From Cordylochernes scorpioides (Eukaryota; Arthropoda; Arachnida; Pseudoscorpiones; Chernetidae): a stretch of 64,000 bases of DNA. The stretch spans positions 44,872,406-44,936,405 of the forward strand of contig CP092877.1 of assembly GCA_030710605.1 (NCBI GenBank), written 5' to 3'. The notes under the pieces are model-generated. The model saw only the letters and a list, made by a program, of their open reading frames with translations. It searched no databases and was not told the origin of the DNA. Positions 32,102 to 43,916 of this stretch are shown piece by piece (the first letter of the stretch is position 1; each line of letters begins with the position of its first letter). A program made the translations under genes and the position numbers.

Positions 32102-35100
32102 TAGAAACTATATAACAAAATTATAACAGTGATTCTAATTTTAAAACTTAAGGAGCAAACTGATAATAATGATAACTTATATCAGTTGGATTTGATTAGA
32201 TTAGCAAGCTAAATCTAAATTAATTATAATAATAAATAGTTATTTAATTTTATAGTCCAGTTTTGTATTAAGATTATTTTCACTATTATGATCATTTAAA
32301 TTCAAATTATAAAATTTGTAAAATGTTATTAATTTGTAGATAGAGAGAGAAAAAAAAATCCTTTACTTCTACTACATCCTCAAGTTAATTATATATTTAT
32401 AATTAATAACAATAAAAAATTAACAAAGTAACGTCTATTACATCGGCTTTTACACGTCATTCAGACATACTCTAATCCTATATATAGAATAATCGAAGAG
32501 AGAATATATATAATAGTTAGAAAAAAGAGAGAAAGACAGAACCATGCACTTTTAATCAAACTAATAATAAGGGAAAAAAAAAAAAGAAAGAGTTTTATAA
32601 AGAAGGTAGATAAGATTGTTAGTATATATATATATATTTTTTTTATGATTTTATATTTTATCCTTTTTTTTTTAAAGATTTTTAAAGGTTTTTTTATTTT
32701 ATAATATGATTATAAATAGTTGTATTTAGTAATATATCTATAGTATGAATTAACATTTGTTATAAGTTTGGATATTATGTTTTGAAACCCTAATGGTAGA
32801 CCAGACATACACAAAAGACTTTAGATTGAAATGAATTGGAAAAAGAGATCTGCTGGAACGGGGATCTTCAGATAAAAATTCCAGCGACATTTCACCCCTT
32901 CTTTATTATGTCATAGATCTCTTTTAAACCGGATTTTATGTGTTAATATTAAGTTGTTTCAGTGAAATATTTAAATGAACATATATAACAGATACAAGTG
33001 TTAACAAATTCAAACTGTAACCTACCTCGACCGCGGCGTCCTCCATTGTAAATATCTATTTCTGGCTGACACATGTCGCGGGAGGGGAATGTCCCCCCAC
33101 ATTTCAAATTTAGACCATTTATTCAGAATTTTTTTGAACAACAAGAAAATTAAAGAAGAAAGGAAAAATAGTTAAAGGAAGAAAGCTAAATTTTATAATC
33201 TTTACAGCTAGTTATATCAAAATAACTGATTTAACACTTATTCATCTTTTAATATTCCTTTAAAAAGGCAAATTATAAGAGTTTAATAAAGCTATTAATT
33301 GTGCAAATTCACCATTATTTAACTTCCATTTTCCTCCCCAGAAATTGGAGATTAAACAAAAATGAACTATATACTTTAACACTTTAAAAATCTTGTGAAA
33401 AAATCTTTTAATCAGTTATTTAATCAAAGTTTAATTAACTGTTAAAGATTATAAATTTGTATTAGTTAATGTTAAGAGAAATTATAGAAAGTTGATTTCA
33501 TAAATGGATATTTCCATTTATTTTTTTTTAAATATTTTATAATTGATATACTGTTGAAATATTTTACTTGTTTGATACTAAATTTGTTTTTAATAAATTC
33601 CATGTTTAAATTTTTAACATCTTCTATGAAATTATCTAATATATTATTTATTCTATAAAATCTTAGAAACTGACCATAATATATGCCTTTACAGCAATTT
33701 AGTGATATATTAGAATTCATATTACAGTATTTTATAATATTGAAATTATAATTACTCTTTTTATTATAAACTCTAACAGCACTATTTGTAAGGTCTATAT
33801 TCAAGTCTAAAAAGTTAACTTTTTTGTTTCTATAAATTTTTTCATTGTTCTTAAGTTTCAAGTATTTAGGATATATTTCAGGTATTAATTTTTTAAACAG
33901 TGGATTATTAAATATTATTATGTCATCTACATATCGGAATATTTGCCAATTAATATTATTTTGTAGAAAGTATTCTCTTTCGTACCAGAACAATATTAGA
34001 TTTGCTAATAACGGACTAGAAGAAGTACCCATGGGAACGCCTTCTGATTGAATATATATTTTATTTTTAAATTCTATATAGTTAAAATTTAAAAATGTTT
34101 CCAGTAGAGTTTTTGCTGTTTTAAGATCTAATTTAAATGTTTTATATCTGTTATGAATAATTTTAATGTAGAAAGTTTTGTCATTAATGAATTCATTAAA
34201 TAAATTGGTGATTTTATTATTTAGATCTCTTAAATTTATTTTAGAATATAGTTCCTCAAAGTCAAATGTGTGTACTGTTTCAATGTTTGTCCAATTGTTC
34301 ATTAAATAATTAATGATTTTTTTATTTGAGTCGATAAATTTATAATTATATTTATTAGTTAATTTATTTATAATAAATTGTAGTGTTGAGGCTAATTGTA
34401 TATCAATATTTTTTATGACTGAATTTATACCAGATGTGATTGTTCTGAAAGAAATAGGTTTTTTGTGTAGTTTAGGAATTATATAGAACTTTGGTATGTT
34501 TGGATTTTTGTGGTTATTATAAATTTTTAGTGAATTTTCAACATTTTTGATGTCTTTTTTGATTTTTGTGCCTGTAGTTCTAGCAAAAGTGTATTTATGA
34601 TTATTATCAATTTCCTTTTTTAGTATATCGTGGTATAGATTTTTACAAATTAAAGATAAATTATTGGGACATTTATCTATAGGAGTGATAATATAGTCCT
34701 TCTGTAAATTAATTATATTTTCTTTAAAAGAAGGAATGTCTGAATTGGGTTTTGTGTATTTAAGTGTATTATTATAATAATTTATAATTTCCTTTTTAAT
34801 ATTATGTTTCCATTCCAGAAAAGTAAATTCTGGAATACTGTATTTTATACTAGTTTTATTTATGAAAATATCTATATCTTTTAATATAGATTTAATTGTA
34901 TTATTATAATTGTGTTTAATTTGAGGTATATATTTATACCCTTTATTTAAAATTTCTTGATATTCTGGATTTAAAAAAGAAAAGTTGCTAGTTAATATAT
35001 GACCTGAGAACTTATATTTATCAATATAGTTGTTGCAATTACATTTAATTTTTTTAAAATTTGCCAAATTATTAATAAATTGGTTATAATTGCAAACTAA

Positions 35101-36369
35101 ATTACCTATATTTTTATTGTATCTCCAGATTGTTTTAAAATTTAAATTTTTTATAGGGAAAAGATTATTGATGATTTGGTTATTAAAAATATCATTAAAT
35201 TTAATATGATTAAATAAATTGTTATTAAATTTAATGATAATATTAATGTTATTAGTAGTTTGTTTAATTTTTCTGTATTTAAAGATGTCGTGTGTGATAT
35301 CTATTAATCTGTTAGTCAGATTATGAATTTTAATATATTCTATGAGTTTGATAAATTTATTATTATTTAGTTTAAATAATGTTTTAATAAATTTATCGAC
35401 GAAGTTGTTAGTGTACATTTGTTTTGGGTCCAGTAATTCTTCAAATTCAATGTAACCTAATTTATTTGTAGTTTTACCTCTAGTTTTATTAGGTTTAGTT
35501 TTAAATTCATTTTTTTTGTATTTACAACTGATTTCATAGGTTGAAATTTCTTCTGTTTGTGGTTTGTATGTGTAGTTTAATTCGTCGTTAAGTCCATAAG
35601 GGAATAATGTGTTGTGTTTATAAATGTAGTTGTTTTCTAATAATAGTCGTTGTTTTTTGTTTTGACATATGTCTAGTATTTCTATCTTAAAGTTGTTAAA
35701 AGTATGTAATTGATTGTGTTCTTTCATATATATATTACCAATTGATTTTTTAGCGTGGTTTCTATGTAGGTTTATTCGTATATTTAATGGATTACAAGTT
35801 TGTCCTATATATGATAGTTGACAAATTTGGCATGTTAATTTATAAATAGTATTCACTAATTTACAACTAGTTGTTTGAAAAGTGTCATGGTTCTTAAGAG
35901 AGGGACAAGTTTGACAATTTTTTCTTAGGCAATTCTTAGCGAGTTTAAATTAACATAAAAGAGGTGCTAACACTAATATGTTTGTAGTTTTTTTTAGTTT
36001 TTTTAGTTTGTTATTCTTATGAATTTTTAAATATATTTTACTTAATTGTTTTTGTGGTGATAAAATTTGTAATAAATTGAATAATTAATCTATAAATATA
36101 TAGATATTACTGTTTGTTATCTGTTATATTTTTAAGAATAACTAATAAAAAAAACATCTTTAAACTAACTAAACAATGAAAAAAACAAAAGTTCTGAAAT
36201 TAATTTTTTTAGAATTACTTTTATAATTTAATTTTTAATAATCAAACAATGAAAGATAATTAAAATTTGTATGAAGATTTATTTATATTAGAATATCTAA
36301 TATAATTTAATTTGTATATTATGTTATATATAAAAAATATATCATAGAGCAAGCTCATATGAATTAATA
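32098..36369 (-). mobile_element. Young Naiad-type PLE, tandem unit 1 (4,272 bp)
   Basis: First of two head-to-tail units; landmarks (start GTGTAGAAACTATATAAC, ORF ends, terminal motifs) recur 4,272 bp later almost without change. On the minus strand the order is 5' region, 825-codon open frame, 3' region with the structured RNA element, then AT-rich terminus. Near-identity of the copies points to very recent activity or recent duplication. Confidence 0.9.
33472..35856 (-). CDS. PLE polyprotein: zinc finger, GIY-YIG endonuclease, reverse transcriptase (unit 1)
   Basis: Intact 794-codon frame from GTG 35856; the same phase is open for 31 more codons (to 35949) encoding a zinc-finger-like CLRKNCQTC...H...C segment with no ATG. 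The GIY-YIG domain comes first (residues 1-100: IYKLTC, SYIGQT, IRINLHR, LLLENNYI), then a long linker, then a PLE-type RT: FYIIPKLHKKPISFRTITSG (about 420-440), FDFEELYSKI (about 525), VPMGTSSSPLLANL (about 605), FRYVDDIIIF (catalytic YVDD, about 640) and VNFLDLNID (about 680). Canonical Penelope has the nuclease C-terminal; this permuted order is that of the Naiad/Chlamys clade. The enzyme would nick DNA and copy its RNA from the nick. Confidence 0.9.
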   Translation of the reverse strand: MNTIYKLTCQICQLSYIGQTCNPLNIRINLHRNHAKKSIGNIYMKEHNQLHTFNNFKIEILDICQNKKQRLLLENNYIYKHNTLFPYGLNDELNYTYKPQTEEISTYEISCKYKKNEFKTKPNKTRGKTTNKLGYIEFEELLDPKQMYTNNFVDKFIKTLFKLNNNKFIKLIEYIKIHNLTNRLIDITHDIFKYRKIKQTTNNINIIIKFNNNLFNHIKFNDIFNNQIINNLFPIKNLNFKTIWRYNKNIGNLVCNYNQFINNLANFKKIKCNCNNYIDKYKFSGHILTSNFSFLNPEYQEILNKGYKYIPQIKHNYNNTIKSILKDIDIFINKTSIKYSIPEFTFLEWKHNIKKEIINYYNNTLKYTKPNSDIPSFKENIINLQKDYIITPIDKCPNNLSLICKNLYHDILKKEIDNNHKYTFARTTGTKIKKDIKNVENSLKIYNNHKNPNIPKFYIIPKLHKKPISFRTITSGINSVIKNIDIQLASTLQFIINKLTNKYNYKFIDSNKKIINYLMNNWTNIETVHTFDFEELYSKINLRDLNNKITNLFNEFINDKTFYIKIIHNRYKTFKLDLKTAKTLLETFLNFNYIEFKNKIYIQSEGVPMGTSSSPLLANLILFWYEREYFLQNNINWQIFRYVDDIIIFNNPLFKKLIPEIYPKYLKLKNNEKIYRNKKVNFLDLNIDLTNSAVRVYNKKSNYNFNIIKYCNMNSNISLNCCKGIYYGQFLRFYRINNILDNFIEDVKNLNMEFIKNKFSIKQVKYFNSISIIKYLKKNKWKYPFMKSTFYNFS

Positions 36370-39300
36370 TAGTGTAGAAACTATATAACAAAATTATAAC
36401 AGTGATTCTAATTTTAAAACTTAAGGAGCAAACTGATAATAATGATAACTTATATCAGTTGGATTTGATTAGATTAGCAAGCTAAATCTAAATTAATTAT
36501 AATAATAAATAGTTATTTAATTTTATAGTCCAGTTTTGTATTAAGATTATTTTCACTATTATGATCATTTAAATTCAAATTATAAAATTTGTAAAATGTT
36601 ATTAATTTGTAGATAGAGAGAGAAAAAAAAATCCTTTACTTCTACTACATCCTCAAGTTAATTATATATTTATAATTAATAACAATAAAAATTAACAAAG
36701 TAACGTCTATTACATCGGCTTTTACACGTCATTCAGACATACTCTAATCCTATATATAGAATAATCGAAGAGAGAATATATATAATAGTTAGAAAAAAGA
36801 GAGAAAGACAGAACCATGCACTTTTAATCAAACTAATAATAAGGAAAAAAAAAAAAAGAAAGAGTTTTATAAAGAAGGTAGATAAGATTGTTAGTATATA
36901 TATATATATTTTTTTTATGATTTTATATTTTATCCTTTTTTTTTTAAAGATTTTTAAAGGTTTTTTTATTTTATAATATGATTATAAATAGTTGTATTTA
37001 GTAATATATCTATAGTATGAATTAACATTTGTTATAAGTTTGGATATTATGTTTTGAAACCCTAATGGTAGACCAGACATACACAAAAGACTTTAGATTG
37101 AAATGAATTGGAAAAAGAGATCTGCTGGAACGGGGATCTTCAGATAAAAATTCCAGCGACATTTCACCCCTTCTTTATTATGTCATAGATCTCTTTTAAA
37201 CCGGATTTTATGTGTTAATATTAAGTTGTTTCAGTGAAATATTTAAATGAACATATATAACAGATACAAGTGTTAACAAATTCAAACTGTAACCTACCTC
37301 GACCGCGGCGTCCTCCATTGTAAATATCTATTTCTGGCTGACACATGTCGCGGGAGGGGAATGTCCCCCCACATTTCAAATTTAGACCATTTATTCAGAA
37401 TTTTTTTGAACAACAAGAAAATTAAAGAAGAAAGGAAAAATAGTTAAAGGAAGAAAGCTAAATTTTATAATCTTTACAGCTAGTTATATCAAAATAACTG
37501 ATTTAACACTTATTCATCTTTTAATATTCCTTTAAAAAGGCAAATTATAAGAGTTTAATAAAGCTATTAATTGTGCAAATTCACCATTATTTAACTTCCA
37601 TTTTCCTCCCCAGAAATTGGAGATTAAACAAAAATGAACTATATACTTTAACACTTTAAAAATCTTGTGAAAAAATCTTTTAATCAGTTATTTAATCAAA
37701 GTTTAATTAACTGTTAAAGATTATAAATTTGTATTAGTTAATGTTAAGAGAAATTATAGAAATTTGATTTCATAAATGGATATTTCCATTTATTTTTTTT
37801 TAAATATTTTATAATTGATATACTGTTGAAATATTTTACTTGTTTGATACTAAATTTGTTTTTAATAAATTCCATGTTTAAATTTTTAACATCTTCTATG
37901 AAATTATCTAATATATTATTTATTCTATAAAATCTTAGAAACTGACCATAATATATGCCTTTACAGCAATTTAGTGATATATTAGAATTCATATTACAGT
38001 ATTTTATAATATTGAAATTATAATTACTCTTTTTATTATAAACTCTAACAGCACTATTTGTAAGGTCTATATTCAAGTCTAAAAAGTTAACTTTTTTGTT
38101 TCTATAAATTTTTTCATTGTTCTTAAGTTTCAAGTATTTAGGATATATTTCAGGTATTAATTTTTTAAACAGTGGATTATTAAATATTATTATGTCATCT
38201 ACATATCGGAATATTTGCCAATTAATATTATTTTGTAGAAAGTATTCTCTTTCGTACCAGAACAATATTAGATTTGCTAATAACGGACTAGAAGAAGTAC
38301 CCATGGGAACGCCTTCTGATTGAATATATATTTTATTTTTAAATTCTATATAGTTAAAATTTAAAAATGTTTCCAGTAGAGTTTTTGCTGTTTTAAGATC
38401 TAATTTAAATGTTTTATATCTGTTATGAATAATTTTAATGTAGAAAGTTTTGTCATTAATGAATTCATTAAATAAATTGGTGATTTTATTATTTAGATCT
38501 CTTAAATTTATTTTAGAATATAGTTCCTCAAAGTCAAATGTGTGTACTGTTTCAATGTTTGTCCAATTGTTCATTAAATAATTAATGATTTTTTTATTTG
38601 AGTCGATAAATTTATAATTATATTTATTAGTTAATTTATTTATAATAAATTGTAGTGTTGAGGCTAATTGTATATCAATATTTTTTATGACTGAATTTAT
38701 ACCAGATGTGATTGTTCTGAAAGAAATAGGTTTTTTGTGTAGTTTAGGAATTATATAGAACTTTGGTATGTTTGGATTTTTGTGGTTATTATAAATTTTT
38801 AGTGAATTTTCAACATTTTTGATGTCTTTTTTGATTTTTGTGCCTGTAGTTCTAGCAAAAGTGTATTTATGATTATTATCAATTTCCTTTTTTAGTATAT
38901 CGTGGTATAGATTTTTACAAATTAAAGATAAATTATTGGGACATTTATCTATAGGAGTGATAATATAGTCCTTCTGTAAATTAATTATATTTTCTTTAAA
39001 AGAAGGAATGTCTGAATTGGGTTTTGTGTATTTAAGTGTATTATTATAATAATTTATAATTTCCTTTTTAATATTATGTTTCCATTCCAGAAAAGTAAAT
39101 TCTGGAATACTGTATTTTATACTAGTTTTATTTATGAAAATATCTATATCTTTTAATATAGATTTAATTGTATTATTATAATTGTGTTTAATTTGAGGTA
39201 TATATTTATACCCTTTATTTAAAATTTCTTGATATTCTGGATTTAAAAAAGAAAAGTTGCTAGTTAATATATGACCTGAGAACTTATATTTATCAATATA

Positions 39301-40641
39301 GTTGTTGCAATTACATTTAATTTTTTTAAAATTTGCCAAATTATTAATAAATTGGTTATAATTGCAAACTAAATTACCTATATTTTTATTGTATCTCCAG
39401 ATTGTTTTAAAATTTAAATTTTTTATAGGGAAAAGATTATTGATGATTTGGTTATTAAAAATATCATTAAATTTAATATGATTAAATAAATTGTTATTAA
39501 ATTTAATGATAATATTAATGTTATTAGTAGTTTGTTTAATTTTTCTGTATTTAAAGATGTCGTGTGTGATATCTATTAATCTGTTAGTCAGATTATGAAT
39601 TTTTATATATTCTATGAGTTTGATAAATTTATTATTATTTAGTTTAAATAATGTTTTAATAAATTTATCGACGAAGTTGTTAGTGTACATTTGTTTTGGG
39701 TCCAGTAATTCTTCAAATTCAATGTAACCTAATTTATTTGTAGTTTTACCTCTAGTTTTATTAGGTTTAGTTTTAAATTCATTTTTTTTGTATTTGCAAC
39801 TGATTTCATAGGTTGAAATTTCTTCTGTTTGTGGTTTGTATGTGTAGTTTAATTCGTCGTTAAGTCCATAAGGGAATAATGTGTTGTGTTTATAAATGTA
39901 GTTGTTTTCTAATAATAGTCGTTGTTTTTTGTTTTGACATATGTCTAGTATTTCTATCTTAAAGTTGTTAAAAGTATGTAATTGATTGTGTTCTTTCATA
40001 TATATATTACCAATTGATTTTTTAGCGTGGTTTCTATGTAGGTTTATTCGTATATTTAATGGATTACAAGTTTGTCCTATATATGATAGTTGACAAATTT
40101 GGCATGTTAATTTATAAATAGTATTCACTAATTTACAACTAGTTGTTTGAAAAGTGTCATGGTTCTTAAGAGAGGGACAAGTTTGACAATTTTTTCTTAG
40201 GCAATTCTTAGCGAGTTTAAATTAACATAAAAGAGGTGCTAACACTAATATGTTTGTAGTTTTTTTTAGTTTTTTTAGTTTGTTATTCTTATGAATTTTT
40301 AAATATATTTTACTTAATTGTTTTTGTGGTGATAAAATTTGTAATAAATTGAATAATTAATCTATAAATATATAGATATTACTGTTTGTTATCTGTTATA
40401 TTTTTAAGAATAACTAATAAAAAAACATCTTTAAACTAACTAAACAATGAAAAAAACAAAAGTTCTGAAATTATTTTTTCTAGAATTACTTTTATAATTT
40501 AATTTTTAATAATCAAACAATGAAAGATAATTAAAATTTGTATGAAGATTTATTTATATTAGAATATCTAATATAATTTAATTTGTATATTATGTTATAT
40601 ATAAAAAATATATCATAGAGCAAGCTCATATGAATTAATAT
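36370..40641 (-). mobile_element. Young Naiad-type PLE, tandem unit 2
   Basis: Second head-to-tail copy, offset by 4,272 bp from unit 1 and nearly identical. At its outer end only 18 bases of the next unit (to ACTATATAA, about 40658) remain before sequence turns into the inverted third copy. Confidence 0.9.
37744..40128 (-). CDS. PLE polyprotein: zinc finger, GIY-YIG endonuclease, reverse transcriptase (unit 2)
   Basis: Intact 794-codon frame; its translation differs from unit 1 by only one residue that I could find (Asn for Thr, four residues before the end). All catalytic motifs are present: SYIGQT, the LLLENNYI Glu, PKLHKKPISFRT, PMGTSSSP, FRYVDD and FLDL. The 31-codon zinc-finger-like extension upstream of the GTG is also open here, to about 40221, and also lacks an ATG. 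This is one of the two copies in the window most likely to encode an active enzyme. Confidence 0.9.
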   Translation of the reverse strand: MNTIYKLTCQICQLSYIGQTCNPLNIRINLHRNHAKKSIGNIYMKEHNQLHTFNNFKIEILDICQNKKQRLLLENNYIYKHNTLFPYGLNDELNYTYKPQTEEISTYEISCKYKKNEFKTKPNKTRGKTTNKLGYIEFEELLDPKQMYTNNFVDKFIKTLFKLNNNKFIKLIEYIKIHNLTNRLIDITHDIFKYRKIKQTTNNINIIIKFNNNLFNHIKFNDIFNNQIINNLFPIKNLNFKTIWRYNKNIGNLVCNYNQFINNLANFKKIKCNCNNYIDKYKFSGHILTSNFSFLNPEYQEILNKGYKYIPQIKHNYNNTIKSILKDIDIFINKTSIKYSIPEFTFLEWKHNIKKEIINYYNNTLKYTKPNSDIPSFKENIINLQKDYIITPIDKCPNNLSLICKNLYHDILKKEIDNNHKYTFARTTGTKIKKDIKNVENSLKIYNNHKNPNIPKFYIIPKLHKKPISFRTITSGINSVIKNIDIQLASTLQFIINKLTNKYNYKFIDSNKKIINYLMNNWTNIETVHTFDFEELYSKINLRDLNNKITNLFNEFINDKTFYIKIIHNRYKTFKLDLKTAKTLLETFLNFNYIEFKNKIYIQSEGVPMGTSSSPLLANLILFWYEREYFLQNNINWQIFRYVDDIIIFNNPLFKKLIPEIYPKYLKLKNNEKIYRNKKVNFLDLNIDLTNSAVRVYNKKSNYNFNIIKYCNMNSNISLNCCKGIYYGQFLRFYRINNILDNFIEDVKNLNMEFIKNKFSIKQVKYFNSISIIKYLKKNKWKYPFMKSNFYNFS

Positions 40642-40893
40642 AGTGTAGAAACTATATAATTTTTCATTGTTTAGTTAGTTTAAAGATGTTTTTTTTATTA
40701 GTTATTCTTAAAAATATAACAGATAACAAACAGTAATATCTATATATTTATAGATTAATTATTCAATTTATTACAAATTTTATCACCACAAAAACAATTA
40801 AGTAAAATATATTTAAAAATTCATAAGAATAACAAACTAAAAAAACTAAAAAAAACTACAAACATATTAGTGTTAGCACCTCTTTTATGTTAA

Positions 40894-43370
40894 TTTAAAC
40901 TCGCTAAGAATTGCCTAAGAAAAAATTGTCAAACTTGTCCCTCTCTTAAGAACCATGACACTTTTCAAACAACTAGTTGTAAATTAGTGAATACTATTTA
41001 TAAATTAACATGCCAAATTTGTCAACTATCATATATAGGACAAACTTGTAATCCATTAAATATACGAATAAACCTACATAGAAACCTCGCTAAAAAATCA
41101 ATTGGTAATATATATATGAAAGAACACAATCAATTACATACTTTTAACAACTTTAAGATAGAAATACTAGACATATGTCAAAACAAAAAACAACGACTAT
41201 TATTAGAAAACAACTACATTTATAAACACAACACATTATTCCCTTATGGACTTAACGACGAATTAAACTACACATACAAACCACAAACAGAAGAAATTTC
41301 AACCTATGAAATCAGTTGTAAATACAAAAAAAATGAATTTAAAACTAAACCTAATAAAACTAGAGGTAAAACTACAAATAAATTAGGTTACATTGAATTT
41401 GAAGAATTACTGGACCCAAAACAAATGTACACTAACAACTTCGTCGATAAATTTATTAAAACATTATTTAAACTAAATAATAATAAATTTATCAAACTCA
41501 TAGAATATATTAAAATTCATAATCTGACTAACAGATTAATAGATATCACACACGACATCTTTAAATACAGAAAAATTAAACAAACTACTAATAACATTAA
41601 TATTATCATTAAATTTAATAACAATTTATTTAATCATATTAAATTTAATGATATTTTTAATAACCAAATCATCAATAATCTTTTCCCTATAAAAAAATTA
41701 AATTTTAAAACAATCTGGAGATACAATAAAAATATAGGTAATTTAGTTTGCAATTATAACCAATTTATTAATAATTTGGCAAATTTTAAAAAAATTAAAT
41801 GTAATTGCAACAACTATATTGATAAATATAAGTTCTCAGGTCATATATTAACTAGCAACTTTTCTTTTTTAAATCCAGAATATCAAGAAATTTTAAATAA
41901 AGGGTATAAATATATACCTCAAATTAAACACAATTATAATAATACAATTAAATCTATATTAAAAGATATAGATATTTTCATAAATAAAACTAGTATAAAA
42001 TACAGTATTCCAGAATTTACTTTTCTGGAATGGAAACATAATATTAAAAAGGAAATTATAAATTATTATAATAATACACTTAAATACACAAAACCCAATT
42101 CAGACATTCCTTCTTTTAAAGAAAATATAATTAATTTACAGAAGGACTATATTATCACTCCTATAGATAAATGTCCCAATAATTTATCTTTAATTTGTAA
42201 AAATCTATACCACGATATACTAAAAAAGGAAATTGATAATAATCATAAATACACTTTTGCTAGAACTACAGGCACAAAAATCAAAAAAGACATCAAAAAT
42301 GTTGAAAATTCACTAAAAATTTATAATAACCACAAAAATCCAAACATACCAAAGTTCTATATAATTCCTAAACTACACAAAAAACCTATTTCTTTCAGAA
42401 CAATCACATCTGGTATAAATTCAGTCATAAAAAATATTGATATACAATTAGCCTCAACACTACAATTTATTATAAATAAATTAACTAATAAATATAATTA
42501 TAAATTTATCGACTCAAATAAAAAATCATTAATTATTTAATGAACAATTGGACAAACATTGAAACAGTACACACATTTGACTTTGAGGAACTATATTCTA
42601 AAATAAATTTAAGAGATCTAAATAATAAAATAACCAATTTATTTAATGAATTCATTAATGACAAAACTTTCTACATTAAAATTATTCATAACAGATATAA
42701 AACATTTAAATTAGATCTTAAAACAGCAAAAACTCTACTGGAAACATTTTTAAATTTTAACTATATAGAATTTAAAAATAAAATATATATTCAATCAGAA
42801 GGCGTTCCCATGGGTACTTCTTCTAGTCCGTTATTAGCAAATCTAATATTGTTCTGGTACGAAAGAGAATACTTTCTACAAAATAATATTAATTGGCAAA
42901 TATTCCGATATGTAGATGACATAATAATATTTAATAATCCACTGTTTAAAAAATTAATACCTGAAATATATCCTAAATACTTGAAACTTAAGAACAATGA
43001 AAAAATTTATAGAAACAAAAAAGTTAACTTTTTAGACTTGAATATAGACCTTACAAATAGTGCTGTTAGAGTTTATAATAAAAAGAGTAATTATAATTTC
43101 AATATTATAAAATACTGTAATATGAATTCTAATATATCACTAAATTGCTGTAAAGGCATATATTATGGTCAGTTTCTAAGATTTTATAGAATAAATAATA
43201 TATTAGATAATTTCATAGAAGATGTTAAAAATTTAAACATGGAATTTATTAAAAACAAATTTAGTATCAAACAAGTAAAATATTTCAACAGTATATCAAT
43301 TATAAAATATTTAAAAAAAAATAAATGGAAATATCCATTTATGAAATCAACTTTCTATAATTTCTCTTAA
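40894..43370 (+). pseudogene. PLE polyprotein of the inverted copy, one frameshift
   Basis: The open phase starts after TAA 40891-40893 and includes the zinc-finger-like extension. The frame runs to 42540 and resumes one base shifted at about 42525, continuing to 43370. The cause is one A missing from a run (six A's near 42520 against seven in units 1 and 2), within the SNKKIINYLMNNW block just before FDFEELYSKI. Everything else, including PMGTSSSP, FRYVDD and FLDL, is intact. Residue differences from unit 1 include HRNL for HRNH and IKKL for IKNL. The ATG at 40887-40889 is one base out of phase. A homopolymer sequencing error cannot be excluded. Confidence 0.85.
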
Positions 43371-43916
43371 CATTAACTAATACAAATTTATAATCTTTAA
43401 CAGTTAATTAAACTTTGATTAAATAACTGATTAAAAGATTTTTTCACAAGATTTTTAAAGTGTTAAAGTATATAGTTCATTTTTGTTTAATCTCCAATTT
43501 CTGGGGAGGAAAATGGAAGTTAAATAATGGTGAATTTGCACAATTAATAGCTTTATTAAACTCTTATAATTTGCCTTTTTAAAGGAATATTAAAAGATGA
43601 ATAAGTGTTAAATCAGTTATTTTGATATAACTAGCTGTAAAGATTATAAAATTTAGCTTTCTTCCTTTAACTATTTTTCCTTTCTTCTTTAATTTTCTTG
43701 TTGTTCAAAAAAATTCTGAATAAATGGTCTAAATTTGAAATGTGGGGGGACATTCCCCTCCCGCGACATGTGTCAGCCAGAAATAGATATTTACAATGGA
43801 GGACGCCGCGGTCGAGGTAGGTTACAGTTTGAATTTGTTAACACTTGTATCTGTTATATATGTTCATTTAAATATTTCACTGAAACAACTTAATATTAAC
43901 ACATAAAATCCGGTTT

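Noticed and set aside
32795-32825. Minimal hammerhead helix III around GAAACCCTAATGGTAGACC on the minus strand
   Set aside because: GAA-ACC-loop-GGU-A fits the helix III/cleavage-site half, but there is no CUGANGA core upstream.
33845-34051. 68-codon open frame antisense to the PLE RT, repeated at 38117-38323 and 42791-42997
   Set aside because: It recurs only because the PLE is repeated, lies antisense to the PMGTSSSP/YVDD coding region and shows no independent motif.
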